Assembly: GCA_021323535.1 (NCBI GenBank)
Contig: JAJONO010000025.1
Coordinates: 1-52,277 of the forward strand
DNA length: 52,277 nt
Source of the DNA: Bacteroidota bacterium
GTDB taxonomy: Bacteria; Bacteroidota; Bacteroidia; B-17B0; Aurantibacillaceae
Direction of reading: 5' to 3'
Positions 17,453-25,152 of the stretch are shown here, one piece after another; the stretch's first letter is position 1, and each line of letters begins with the position of its first letter. Under the pieces are notes generated by a model. It had not been told where the DNA came from. It saw nothing but the letters and a program-made list of their open reading frames with translations, and ran no database searches. Made by a program: the position numbers and the translations under genes.

Positions 17453-18452
17453 TTTTGTTGCGGTTATAAATTGGTAAAACAACAAGACTGATGGTACCAA
17501 GAGTAACAATGAGAATGAACTGGCTGGTCCACGACAACCATGGAAGAGCAAAAGCCGAAGCCTCGCCTACGTTATACGTATTAATCAAAATCCAACCCAA
17601 AATTAACGGATAAGCGCCTAAACCTCCCGGCGCAAAAATCACGCCAAAGGTTCCGAATAAAAGCAAGGTAAGGCACTCGTCCTGCCCCAGGTGAGACGTA
17701 CCTTTAATGGATAATAAGCAGAAATACAGTGAATAAAAATAACTCGCCCATATTAAAAAGCTCAGAAGAACAAATCTCACCGGCTTTTTCATTTTCCGTA
17801 TCGACCCAATTCCGTTGCCTAATCCTTTTACAATTCCTCCCAGTTTTCCTTTTAGAAGCGATGATAGTTTTTTGCGTAGAAAAATAAAGCCGGCTATGGC
17901 GCCAACAATCACAAGCGCCAGAACAATTATTTTTACAGGACTTTGCGCGATTCCTGAAAGCTTATTTTTTAAAGGATCGAAAATAAATTTGTTTGCAAGG
18001 CCAATTAACTCCTGGAACTGCACCAGAAGTGTAAACATAAAAATGATCAGGAAAACGAAAAAATCAACGATACGTTCGGTAATTACAGTTCCGAGGGCAA
18101 TTTCGAAAGGAACCTTATCGTATTTTGCAGCCAGGGTGCAACGCGTAACTTCTCCCATGCGTGGAATACCGTAATTTGCAAGATAACCTATAAGCACATG
18201 GCATGTGGAATTAATAAGGCTGGTTCTGTGCCCCAAAGGTTCAAGAAGATAGTTCCAGCGAAAGGCGCGCAGAAAATGGCTGATAAAAGAAACAAGAAGA
18301 GAAATAATCAGCCAGGTATAATCGGCTGTTCGGAAAGCCGTGAAAATATCCGCTTTTTGTTCGGGAGTTATTTTACGGATAGATAACCAGATGAGAAGAA
18401 TACCAATGCCCAATAGAACAACAAATTGTATAATGGACTTTGTATTTTTCAT
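17424..18452 (-). CDS. UPF0104 / lysylphosphatidylglycerol synthase transmembrane-like (flippase-like) membrane protein
   Basis: 342 residues with about eight hydrophobic helices spread along its length. Family blocks: FLRAFRWNYLLEPLG near residue 65-80, GYLANYGIPRMGEVTRC near 100-120 and the C-terminal FGVIFAPGGLGAYPLILGW. These fit the flippase-like domain that in MprF moves lysyl-phosphatidylglycerol, but no synthase domain is present, so the cargo is unknown. It is encoded 7 bp after panD and overlaps rfaE2. The neighbourhood of panD, this gene and radA is common in Bacteroidota. Confidence 0.88.
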   Translation of the reverse strand: MKNTKSIIQFVVLLGIGILLIWLSIRKITPEQKADIFTAFRTADYTWLIISLLVSFISHFLRAFRWNYLLEPLGHRTSLINSTCHVLIGYLANYGIPRMGEVTRCTLAAKYDKVPFEIALGTVITERIVDFFVFLIIFMFTLLVQFQELIGLANKFIFDPLKNKLSGIAQSPVKIIVLALVIVGAIAGFIFLRKKLSSLLKGKLGGIVKGLGNGIGSIRKMKKPVRFVLLSFLIWASYFYSLYFCLLSIKGTSHLGQDECLTLLLFGTFGVIFAPGGLGAYPLILGWILINTYNVGEASAFALPWLSWTSQFILIVTLGTISLVVLPIYNRNKNVVSQPVKG

Positions 18453-18459
18453 TAAAGTA

Positions 18460-18810
18460 TTATTTCAACTTATTGGTTTTTGTATCGGGAAAAACAACCC
18501 AGGGCCTGAATGTTTTTGCTTTTTCGAAGGCCATTGTTGCATACGAAATCACAATCACAACATCTCCTGGTTTTACTTTTAGCGCGGCTGGACCATTTAA
18601 ACAAATTACCCCCGAGCTTCTTTCGCCTTTTATAACGTAAGTAACCAAACGCTCGCCGTTGTTTTTGTTCAGTACATGAACCATTTCGTTCTCAATAAGA
18701 TTGGCAGCGTCCATCAGATCCTCATCAATCGTAATGCTTCCAATATAGTCTAACTCCGCCTGTGTAACAGTCACACCATGGAGTTTAGATTTCATTACCT
18801 GGATTTCCAT
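18460..18810 (-). CDS. panD: aspartate 1-decarboxylase PanD
   Basis: 116 residues. Makes beta-alanine for pantothenate and coenzyme A. The proenzyme cuts itself between Gly24 and Ser25 in DYIGSITID to create the pyruvoyl cofactor; this placement at Ser25 equals that of the E. coli enzyme and supports the ATG at 18810 over the one at codon 6. The conserved [26 protein letters not shown] region ([20 protein letters not shown]) is present. First gene of the panD / UPF0104 / rfaE2 operon, divergent from the porT-like gene across 66 bp. Confidence 0.97.
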   Translation of the reverse strand: MEIQVMKSKLHGVTVTQAELDYIGSITIDEDLMDAANLIENEMVHVLNKNNGERLVTYVIKGERSSGVICLNGPAALKVKPGDVVIVISYATMAFEKAKTFRPWVVFPDTKTNKLK

Positions 18811-18817
18811 AACGGCG

Positions 18818-18825
18818 CAAATTTA
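18818..18825 (-). promoter_or_regulatory. candidate -7 promoter box for panD
   Basis: The minus strand reads TAAATTTG, matching TAnnTTTG. It ends 7 bases before the panD ATG, so transcripts from it would be leaderless or nearly so. No -33 box is clear. Confidence 0.35.
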
Positions 18826-18871
18826 GCTCTTTTTATTGGTTTTTTGCTCCGTTAAAACCCGTTAAAATCAA

Positions 18872-18879
18872 TAACTTTG
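18872..18879 (+). promoter_or_regulatory. candidate -7 promoter box for the porT-like gene
   Basis: TAACTTTG matches TAnnTTTG. A TTTG at 18843-18846 could be the -33 box, though the 25-base spacing is longer than usual. The box overlaps the TTG codon at 18877, which argues that translation starts further downstream. Confidence 0.4.
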
Positions 18880-19683
18880 CACAATTTAAAGTCTTTAACA
18901 AGCGTTATAAATATTCTGAAAAGAACCCTCATATTCCTTGTCCTGTTCATTTCGTTGAGTGCTTTTTCACAGGAAAACGACGGATACGGAATCAACCTGC
19001 CCAAATACTACAAATCCACTCTTAATTTTGGTTTTACAATAGCGGCGAACACAACCGATTTCAGAATAAACCCTGTACCCAATTCAATTTTTCCCGACAC
19101 GTTGATCAGATCCAACAAAGACACTACGCGTTACAGGGTTCGTACTATTTATACGCAACCGGCTCCTGGTTTTGCAATTGGTCTTGTTTCCGATTTCAGA
19201 CTTCATGATTACATCCGACTTCGTTTTACACCCAGCATCAGTTTTGCTTCGCGGAAAATAGAATATACTTTATCGAATGAAAGAAGAGATACTTTTAAAG
19301 TATTTCAGAAAACAGTTGAATCTACCTTTCTTATTTTTCCAATCGAAACAAAGATCCAATCGAAACGCCTTGGAAATTTCAGTGCGTATATTATTGGCGG
19401 ATACGGTTACGCTTTAGACCTTGCATCACGTAAAAAAGCGGCGGGTGTTGTACAAGGACCAAATCAACTAGAGAGTAACGTAAAAATTAAACGCGACGAT
19501 TTTTTCTACAGCGCCGGAGCAGGAACCGATTTTTACCTTGAATATTTTAAACTTGGTTTTGAAATCAAACTCCAGGTGGGCACACGAAATCTTTTAAATC
19601 CAAGCGCCAATGTTTTTAGTAACAGCATCGACAAGATACGATCGCGGATGGTGGTGTTTACGGTGACGTTTGAAGGAAGTTAA
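18877..19683 (+). CDS. porT: outer-membrane beta-barrel protein, PorT/SprT-like (type IX secretion)
   Basis: Open frame of 268 codons from TTG at 18877. A signal peptide equivalent to LKRTLIFLVLFISLSAFSQ precedes a beta-barrel body with alternating hydrophobic strands (STLNFGFTIAANTTDFRI, PGFAIGLVSDFRL, YIRLRFTPSISFASR, the final MVVFTVTF). PorT is an essential outer-membrane part of the T9SS, which fits the two T9SS cargo genes in this window. No ATG or GTG is available before the signal peptide: the choices are TTG 18877, ATT 18913 or CTG 18916. The overlapping -7 box favours the later ones. Beta-barrel is confident; PorT rather than a related porin is moderate. Confidence 0.65.
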   Translation: MHNLKSLTSVINILKRTLIFLVLFISLSAFSQENDGYGINLPKYYKSTLNFGFTIAANTTDFRINPVPNSIFPDTLIRSNKDTTRYRVRTIYTQPAPGFAIGLVSDFRLHDYIRLRFTPSISFASRKIEYTLSNERRDTFKVFQKTVESTFLIFPIETKIQSKRLGNFSAYIIGGYGYALDLASRKKAAGVVQGPNQLESNVKIKRDDFFYSAGAGTDFYLEYFKLGFEIKLQVGTRNLLNPSANVFSNSIDKIRSRMVVFTVTFEGS

Positions 19684-19706
19684 TTAGGATTGGACACCAG
19701 AACAAA

Positions 19707-19768
19707 CGCGAATTCCGCAAATTAATGCCAATCAGTACGAATAAAAACAATTCGCGAAAATTAGCGCC
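19707..19768. repeat. intergenic repeat with CGCGAATT-type inverted arms
   Basis: ACGCGAATTCCGCAAATTAA (19706-19725) and CAATTCGCGAAAATTAGCG (19748-19766) are imperfect reverse complements. It resembles another widespread Bacteroidota intergenic family and lies between two plus-strand genes. Confidence 0.5.
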
Positions 19769-19838
19769 GTCTGCGTCAGAAAAACATGTAATAATTTGTA
19801 TCTTAGCATAGAATTGAAGAATAAAACTCTTCCACATC

Positions 19839-21413
19839 ATGCAAACAAAATTACAGCTACAGGTTAGCCCTACTACTGCGCTTAACGAGCAGATCTTAAA
19901 AGAAGAAGCGCGAAAATCTCTTTCCGTTTCAAATAATGATCACGTTGCCATTAAAATCCTGAAAAGAAGTATTGATGCGCGTAACCGCAACATTAAAATA
20001 AATGTTACTCTTCTTGTCTCAGTAAATGAAGAAATAAAAGAAGAACAGATACATTTCGAATATCCAGATGTTTCAAAGGCTGAAAAAAACTGCCACATCA
20101 TTGGAGCTGGCCCTGCAGGATTATTTGCCGCGCTGAGGTGCCTGGAGCTTGGAATAAAACCTATTATTTTCGAAAGAGGAAAAGATATAAAAGCAAGACG
20201 AAGAGACCTTGCCGCTATTAACAAAGATCATGTTGTAAATCCTGAAAGCAATTACTGTTTCGGTGAAGGAGGAGCAGGAACGTATAGCGACGGAAAATTA
20301 TACACGCGCTCCAACAAGCGTGGTGATATTGAAAAAGTGTTGAAAGTTCTTGTGTTTCACGGCGCGAGCAGCGAGATCTTAGTAGACGCTCATCCTCACA
20401 TTGGCACAAACAAATTGCCTCAACTCATTCAGAACATAAGAGAAACCATTCTGAAACATGGAGGAGAAATTCATTTCAACTCTAAGCTTACCGACCTTAA
20501 CATTTCAGATGAAAGAATTTCATTTGTAAAAATCAAGAGTGAAAATGGAGAGCAAGAACTTCCTGTACAAAAATTAATTCTTGCAACCGGGCATTCGGCG
20601 CGCGACATTTATGAATTACTCCACAGGAAAAACATTCTTATTGAAGCAAAACCTTTTGCGTTAGGGGTACGCGCCGAACATCCACAAAGTCTTATCGATA
20701 AAATACAGTACCATTGCGGATCACTTCAGGAAGTAATAACAAAACGCGACTATCTTCCGGCGGCAAGTTATGCGCTGGTGCAACAAGTTGGAGGAAGAGG
20801 CGTGTATTCATTTTGTATGTGCCCCGGAGGAATAATTGCTCCTTGCGCCACGGACCAGGAGGAAGTGGTAACGAATGGATGGAGCCCGAGTAAGCGCAAC
20901 AACCCCTATGCAAATAGCGGCATTGTAGTTGGACTCGAATTAAAAGATTTTGAACCTTACCAGAAATTTGGTCCGCTTGCAGGATTAGAATTTCAAAAGC
21001 AACTCGAAAAAAACGCCTGGGTTTACGGAGGAAAAACGCAAACTGCTCCCGCGCAACGTCTCGATGATTTTGTGAACGGAAAAATTAGCAAAGATCTTCC
21101 TGAATGTAGTTATCAACCTGGATTAAAGAGCGTGAACATGCATGAAGTACTCGGAAAATTAATTGCGCCGGCATTGAAAAGCGGATTCAAGGCTTTTGGA
21201 AATAAAATGCGCGGTTACATGACTAACGAAGCTGTGATTGTTGGAGTTGAATCAAGAACCTCGACACCCGTTCGTATTCCCAGAGATAAAGAAAAGATGA
21301 CGCATCCGCAGCTTTCAAATTTATTTCCCTGTGGTGAAGGAGCGGGATATGCCGGGGGGATTATGAGCGCGGCCATGGATGGGGAGAGGTGTGCTAATGC
21401 TATAATTGTTTAA
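19839..21413 (+). CDS. FAD-dependent dehydrogenase, COG2509-like
   Basis: 524 residues. An N-terminal domain of about 80 residues (with KSLSVSNNDHVAIKILKRSIDARN-type sequence, here ILKRSIDARNR) precedes the FAD-binding motif IIGAGPAGLFAALR (87-100), then FERGKD, CFGEGGAGTYSDGKLYTR, ILATGHSARDIYELL and FCMCPGGIIAPCATD. The C-terminal FPCGEGAGYAGGIMSAAMDG completes the FAD site. These features match the uncharacterised flavoprotein dehydrogenases of COG2509. Substrate is unknown. It stands alone; the next gene starts 71 bp downstream after a series of GTTTAAA repeats. Confidence 0.88.
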   Translation: MQTKLQLQVSPTTALNEQILKEEARKSLSVSNNDHVAIKILKRSIDARNRNIKINVTLLVSVNEEIKEEQIHFEYPDVSKAEKNCHIIGAGPAGLFAALRCLELGIKPIIFERGKDIKARRRDLAAINKDHVVNPESNYCFGEGGAGTYSDGKLYTRSNKRGDIEKVLKVLVFHGASSEILVDAHPHIGTNKLPQLIQNIRETILKHGGEIHFNSKLTDLNISDERISFVKIKSENGEQELPVQKLILATGHSARDIYELLHRKNILIEAKPFALGVRAEHPQSLIDKIQYHCGSLQEVITKRDYLPAASYALVQQVGGRGVYSFCMCPGGIIAPCATDQEEVVTNGWSPSKRNNPYANSGIVVGLELKDFEPYQKFGPLAGLEFQKQLEKNAWVYGGKTQTAPAQRLDDFVNGKISKDLPECSYQPGLKSVNMHEVLGKLIAPALKSGFKAFGNKMRGYMTNEAVIVGVESRTSTPVRIPRDKEKMTHPQLSNLFPCGEGAGYAGGIMSAAMDGERCANAIIV

Positions 21414-21479
21414 AATAGTTTAAATAAGGTTTAAACAGCTCAGATCTGAGTTTTTTGTTTAAAGCAGGAAAAGTTTAAA
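21408..21479. repeat. five direct copies of GTTTAAA
   Basis: Copies start at 21408, 21418, 21429, 21457 and 21473. The first overlaps the stop codon of the flavoprotein gene. The first three are spaced 10 and 11 bp, one helical turn, which would put them on one DNA face. A small dyad CTCAGATCTGAG followed by TTTTTT (21439-21456) lies in the middle and could be a weak terminator. Confidence 0.45.
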
Positions 21480-21484
21480 TTTAA

Positions 21485-23152
21485 ATGATAAACCTGCTTA
21501 TGATTTCAGAACAATTGAACGGATTACAAAAATTGCTTTCAGATTTTAGCACTGAAGGTGTGCAACAAAAGATATCTCTTCTGAAAACCCTGAACGGAAC
21601 TGGTTTCAAATCCAAAAAAGAAATCCTCCAGTATCATAATCAACTTTTGTTTCTTTTGTCTTACACAGAAAACGCCGAGATTTATTCTGCAGCGGAAAAA
21701 GAAATGGAGCGAATTACGCAGATGGTCTCTTCTTCTGAAAAGCTGAAAGAACAATTAACCGGAAGTGGCATTGCGGGAACAGCCATGGAAGGCGCTTATA
21801 GCTTAACCTTAACCAAATGGTTGCTGAAAGAATATAAAGGGAAAGTATTTTTTCATTCGTTCGATGAATCGGGAACACATCCAAAAGAGATCTTTAAACA
21901 CGTTTTATCCGATGCGGAATTTGAATTACTTTCGGATGAAAAGCTGAATGCTGAAAAGTGGCTTCAAAAAGCGGCGGGCACCAAAGACAATAACAGATTA
22001 CTTGAGTGGCTTGTAAACACAGTAGATTCTATAAACGCGCCTGACTCAGTAAAGGATCAGCTTTTTGAATCATTACAGTTATTTATAAGAATAGATACTT
22101 ATGATAAAACGTTCTCACGAAGTTTTGGAAAGGTTCCTGTCACCAAACAGTTTTTTCATTCGGATGGGATCATTAAAAAATTCAATGAGCGGGAAATGAT
22201 AAACAAAGCGCTTCCTGCGGAAAAAAAACTGAGTGAGGTGGAGAAGAAAAAAATCGTGAACGCATCCCGTGTTGCCCTGGCCCTTCTTATCAGGGAAACC
22301 GACCCGATCACTTATTGCGAGGAGCTCAACTTAAAGTATTTTGAGCTGGAAAGAGGGTTATCCATTGCGCTTTTTAGTATTGACAGTGAACGTCGTTTGC
22401 CATTAGAATCCTATGCAGGCTTTATGATGTTTAAGAATGGTTATCCCATGTCTTACGGAGGAGCCTGGCTATTCGGAAAACGTTCGCTGATAGGCATCAA
22501 TATTTTTGAAGCCTTTCGCGGGGGAGAATCCGCCATCGTATTCGCGCAATTGTGCCGTTGCTATCATAAGGCTTTTGGCGCCACTTATTTTGAAGTGGAG
22601 CCTTACCAGTTCGGAAAAGATAATCCTGAAGGAATACAATCCGGCGCATTCTGGTTTTATTTCCGTTTCGGATTCAGGCCCGTAGATGATAAACTTCACA
22701 AACTTTCATTAGAAGAACAGGAAAAAATTTCTTCAACCAAAGGCTACCGCTCACCCGTTGAGGTATTAAAGCAATTCACAAAATCAAATCTTTTTGTGCA
22801 CTTTGATAACGATCTGCAAAAACCATTGAACCCTTCTGATATGAGTCGCTTTGTGAGCAAGCGTATTGCCAAAGATTTTGAAGGAGATAGAACCAAAGCT
22901 CAGAAATGGTGTGTACAGCATCTGCGCGGCAAAAAAATAATTACAGGAAAAGAAAATAAAACCGGCCTGGCTAAACTTGGTTTCTTCCTGGCTTTTTGTG
23001 TCAACGTAACGAAACTCAATGCAAAAGAAAAGTCATTGCTAAGCAAACTTGTAAATGAAAAGGGTCAATCTGAATTCAGATACATTGAGCTTCTTAAAGG
23101 ATTTTCTTTTGAAAAGCATTTAAGCGAAGACTTCAAACAATTTTTGTTGTAA
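21485..23152 (+). CDS. conserved hypothetical protein, possible GNAT-like domain
   Basis: 555 residues, cytoplasmic (no signal peptide or membrane helix). The N-terminal 230 residues are mostly helical and charged. A middle stretch (about 315-400) has SYGGAWLFGKRSLIGINIFE, FRGGESAIVFAQL, an aromatic FEVEPYQFG and FWFYFRFGFRPVDD; the strand-loop-helix pattern and the late FRFGFRP resemble the acetyl-CoA acetyltransferase fold, but this is an impression only. The C-terminal part is helical again. It lies 13 bp upstream of trpS and is probably co-transcribed with it. The product is unrecognised. Confidence 0.75.
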   Translation: MINLLMISEQLNGLQKLLSDFSTEGVQQKISLLKTLNGTGFKSKKEILQYHNQLLFLLSYTENAEIYSAAEKEMERITQMVSSSEKLKEQLTGSGIAGTAMEGAYSLTLTKWLLKEYKGKVFFHSFDESGTHPKEIFKHVLSDAEFELLSDEKLNAEKWLQKAAGTKDNNRLLEWLVNTVDSINAPDSVKDQLFESLQLFIRIDTYDKTFSRSFGKVPVTKQFFHSDGIIKKFNEREMINKALPAEKKLSEVEKKKIVNASRVALALLIRETDPITYCEELNLKYFELERGLSIALFSIDSERRLPLESYAGFMMFKNGYPMSYGGAWLFGKRSLIGINIFEAFRGGESAIVFAQLCRCYHKAFGATYFEVEPYQFGKDNPEGIQSGAFWFYFRFGFRPVDDKLHKLSLEEQEKISSTKGYRSPVEVLKQFTKSNLFVHFDNDLQKPLNPSDMSRFVSKRIAKDFEGDRTKAQKWCVQHLRGKKIITGKENKTGLAKLGFFLAFCVNVTKLNAKEKSLLSKLVNEKGQSEFRYIELLKGFSFEKHLSEDFKQFLL

Positions 23153-23165
23153 ATTCGTTGTCATT

Positions 23166-24140
23166 ATGACAAGGATTTTAACCGGTATACAAAGTACCAA
23201 TGTTCCGCACCTCGGTAATGTTCTTGGCGCTATTTTACCCGCCATTGAGCTGAGCAAAAAGCCAAACACTGAAAGTTTGCTGTTTATTGCCGACATGCAT
23301 ACACTCACTTCTAAAAAAGACGCCGAGTTTATTCGTAACAGCACAAACATGGTAGCGGCAACATGGCTTGCATTTGGTCTTGATCCTTCTAAAACTGTTT
23401 TTTACAGGCAGAGTCGTGTTCCTCAAGTAACGGAGCTAACGTGGTATTTAAATTGCTTTACGCCATTTCCCATGCTGGCAAACGCGCATTCGTTCAAAGA
23501 TAAAAGCGAACGCTTAAGTGATGTGAACGCCGGATTGTTTACTTACCCGGTTTTAATGGCCGCCGATATTTTATTATATGATGCCAATTTTGTTCCCGTA
23601 GGAAAAGACCAGGTTCAGCATCTTGAAATTGCAGCGGATATTGCAAGATCGTTCAATCATAAAATGGAGAAGGATATTTTTGTTATTCCGGAAGCATTGA
23701 CAGATGATCGTGTTATGATCGTGCCGGGAATTGACGGACAAAAAATGAGTAAGTCTTATAATAACTTCATTAATCTTTTCCTTCCTGAAAAAGAACTGAA
23801 AAAGGTAATTATGAGCATTGTGAGCGACAGTAAATCGTTGGAAGAAGCAAAAGATCCGGAGACAGACAATACATTTAAATTATTCAGGCTACTTGCTACA
23901 GAGGCGCAGACGGAAGAAATGCGCCAGAATTATTTAAAGGGTGGATTTGGTTATGGTCATGCGAAGACCGCATTATTACAACTCATTCTTGAAAAGTACA
24001 AAGATGTGAGAGCGGAATATAACCGATTGATGGAGAACACCACTTTACTTGAAAAGGAATTAGCCATTGGTGAGGTCAAGGCGGCGAAGATGGCCAATGA
24101 AAAGTTAAAGCAAGTAAGGGCAGTAGTTGGGTATTATTAG
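23166..24140 (+). CDS. trpS: tryptophan--tRNA ligase
   Basis: 324 residues, class I aminoacyl-tRNA synthetase of normal length. The HIGH-equivalent is PHLGN (14-18) after the start MTRILTGIQSTNVPHLGN, and the KMSKS signature is at 193-197 in DGQKMSKSYNN. Other TrpS blocks are LFIADMHTLT, FTPFPMLANAHSFKDK and YPVLMAADILLYD. It charges tRNA-Trp. It follows the unknown 555-residue gene by 13 bp and is convergent with the secreted protein gene at 24156, with a 15-bp gap. Confidence 0.97.
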   Translation: MTRILTGIQSTNVPHLGNVLGAILPAIELSKKPNTESLLFIADMHTLTSKKDAEFIRNSTNMVAATWLAFGLDPSKTVFYRQSRVPQVTELTWYLNCFTPFPMLANAHSFKDKSERLSDVNAGLFTYPVLMAADILLYDANFVPVGKDQVQHLEIAADIARSFNHKMEKDIFVIPEALTDDRVMIVPGIDGQKMSKSYNNFINLFLPEKELKKVIMSIVSDSKSLEEAKDPETDNTFKLFRLLATEAQTEEMRQNYLKGGFGYGHAKTALLQLILEKYKDVRAEYNRLMENTTLLEKELAIGEVKAAKMANEKLKQVRAVVGYY

Positions 24141-24155
24141 GCTAAACCTTTCCTT

Positions 24156-24761
24156 TTAAAACGTTTTCGGAACCGCTAAGTACGCCATATGAAAACGCTT
24201 TGTAGTAGAGTTGGGAGCCTGCTTCACATTCATAATTAAAATACCGTTTTTGTAAGACAAAATTTCCTGCATTTCTTTTTCTCCGAAAATAGAAGTGACC
24301 AACATGTTTTTTGTCGCTACTTTTTTTACTTCAAGTAGTTTTACCGCGTTGTTTTCATCAAAAGTGGTTGTCTGTACTTTCAGCGTGCCGTCTTTGTAAC
24401 GTTGCAGGCTCATATCGTACCTGATTCCGTTTGCTTTATATCTGAAAAAATTGAATTGATTATTGGCCTGAGTTTTTTCCCTCTTGTCGAGATTATCGAG
24501 GAAATAGGAAGAATATTTTTTTTCAAAAAAGTAATAGCTGGCAATTTCATACCAATCGTATTTGAGAAGCGTATCTTTTAATCCCACAGGAATAGTTTCT
24601 GCTTTAACTGAAACAAGTTGTTGTTCGGTTGGAATAACAGGAACAACACGACTCTTCAACACTTCATAATAATTAGCAGAAGGCTGGGTTGGATAATCCA
24701 CCTGCGAAGAGCCAATGAAAGAACTGCATAAAAAAAGCGCAAGTAAAAATCTTAATCCCAT
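24156..24761 (-). CDS. secreted protein of unknown function (201 aa)
   Basis: Signal peptide of about 19 residues (MGLRFLLALFLCSSFIGSSQ). The mature part has no motif I recognise; it mixes charged segments and beta-like stretches (YDMSLQRYKDGTLKVQTTTF, AYLAVPKTF at the end). Last gene of a three-gene minus-strand unit: it starts 4 bp after the stop of the 121-residue secreted protein, which follows the Tudor-like protein by 21 bp. Shared signal peptides and tight spacing suggest that all three act together in the envelope. Confidence 0.75.
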   Translation of the reverse strand: MGLRFLLALFLCSSFIGSSQVDYPTQPSANYYEVLKSRVVPVIPTEQQLVSVKAETIPVGLKDTLLKYDWYEIASYYFFEKKYSSYFLDNLDKREKTQANNQFNFFRYKANGIRYDMSLQRYKDGTLKVQTTTFDENNAVKLLEVKKVATKNMLVTSIFGEKEMQEILSYKNGILIMNVKQAPNSTTKRFHMAYLAVPKTF

Positions 24762-24765
24762 AATG

Positions 24766-25131
24766 CTATTTTTTGAAAGTAAGTTCTATTGTAGCTTTCT
24801 TATCATCTATAAGTACAATCTTAGTTGACGACACGCTTTTGATCGTGTAAACAAGAGGCTTTTGAGAATCGGTTGATTTCCCATTAAGATCCACCAACGT
24901 GAGCTGATCTTTTTTAAACCGTATTCCTCCAAACCCGCCGGTTGCATGTTTAGCGGTACTGTTTGTATTGAAACAAATGTCGGCTCCAAAGGCAGCGGTG
25001 CCTTTTGTAACGTTCCAGCAGGTTGTTTTTTTATTAGGAACCAGGTCGGTGATTTTGTATTCTTTTTGAGAAAAAACGCTTAAACTGATTGTACAGATTA
25101 TTGCGACGAGTAATGGTCTTAAATTTTTCAT
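24766..25131 (-). CDS. small secreted protein of unknown function (121 aa)
   Basis: Signal peptide ending SLSVFSQ (about residue 22), then a compact beta-rich domain with GTAAFGADICFN, GGFGGIRFKKDQLTLVDLNG and VSSTKIVLIDDKKATIELTF. Two cysteines (in TTCWN and ICFN) could form a disulphide. The strand-turn-strand pattern resembles the small lipocalin-like proteins elsewhere in the window, without a firm family match. Middle gene of the 26610-24156 unit. Confidence 0.72.
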   Translation of the reverse strand: MKNLRPLLVAIICTISLSVFSQKEYKITDLVPNKKTTCWNVTKGTAAFGADICFNTNSTAKHATGGFGGIRFKKDQLTLVDLNGKSTDSQKPLVYTIKSVSSTKIVLIDDKKATIELTFKK

Positions 25132-25152
25132 GTTTATTTTTTTAATAGATTA

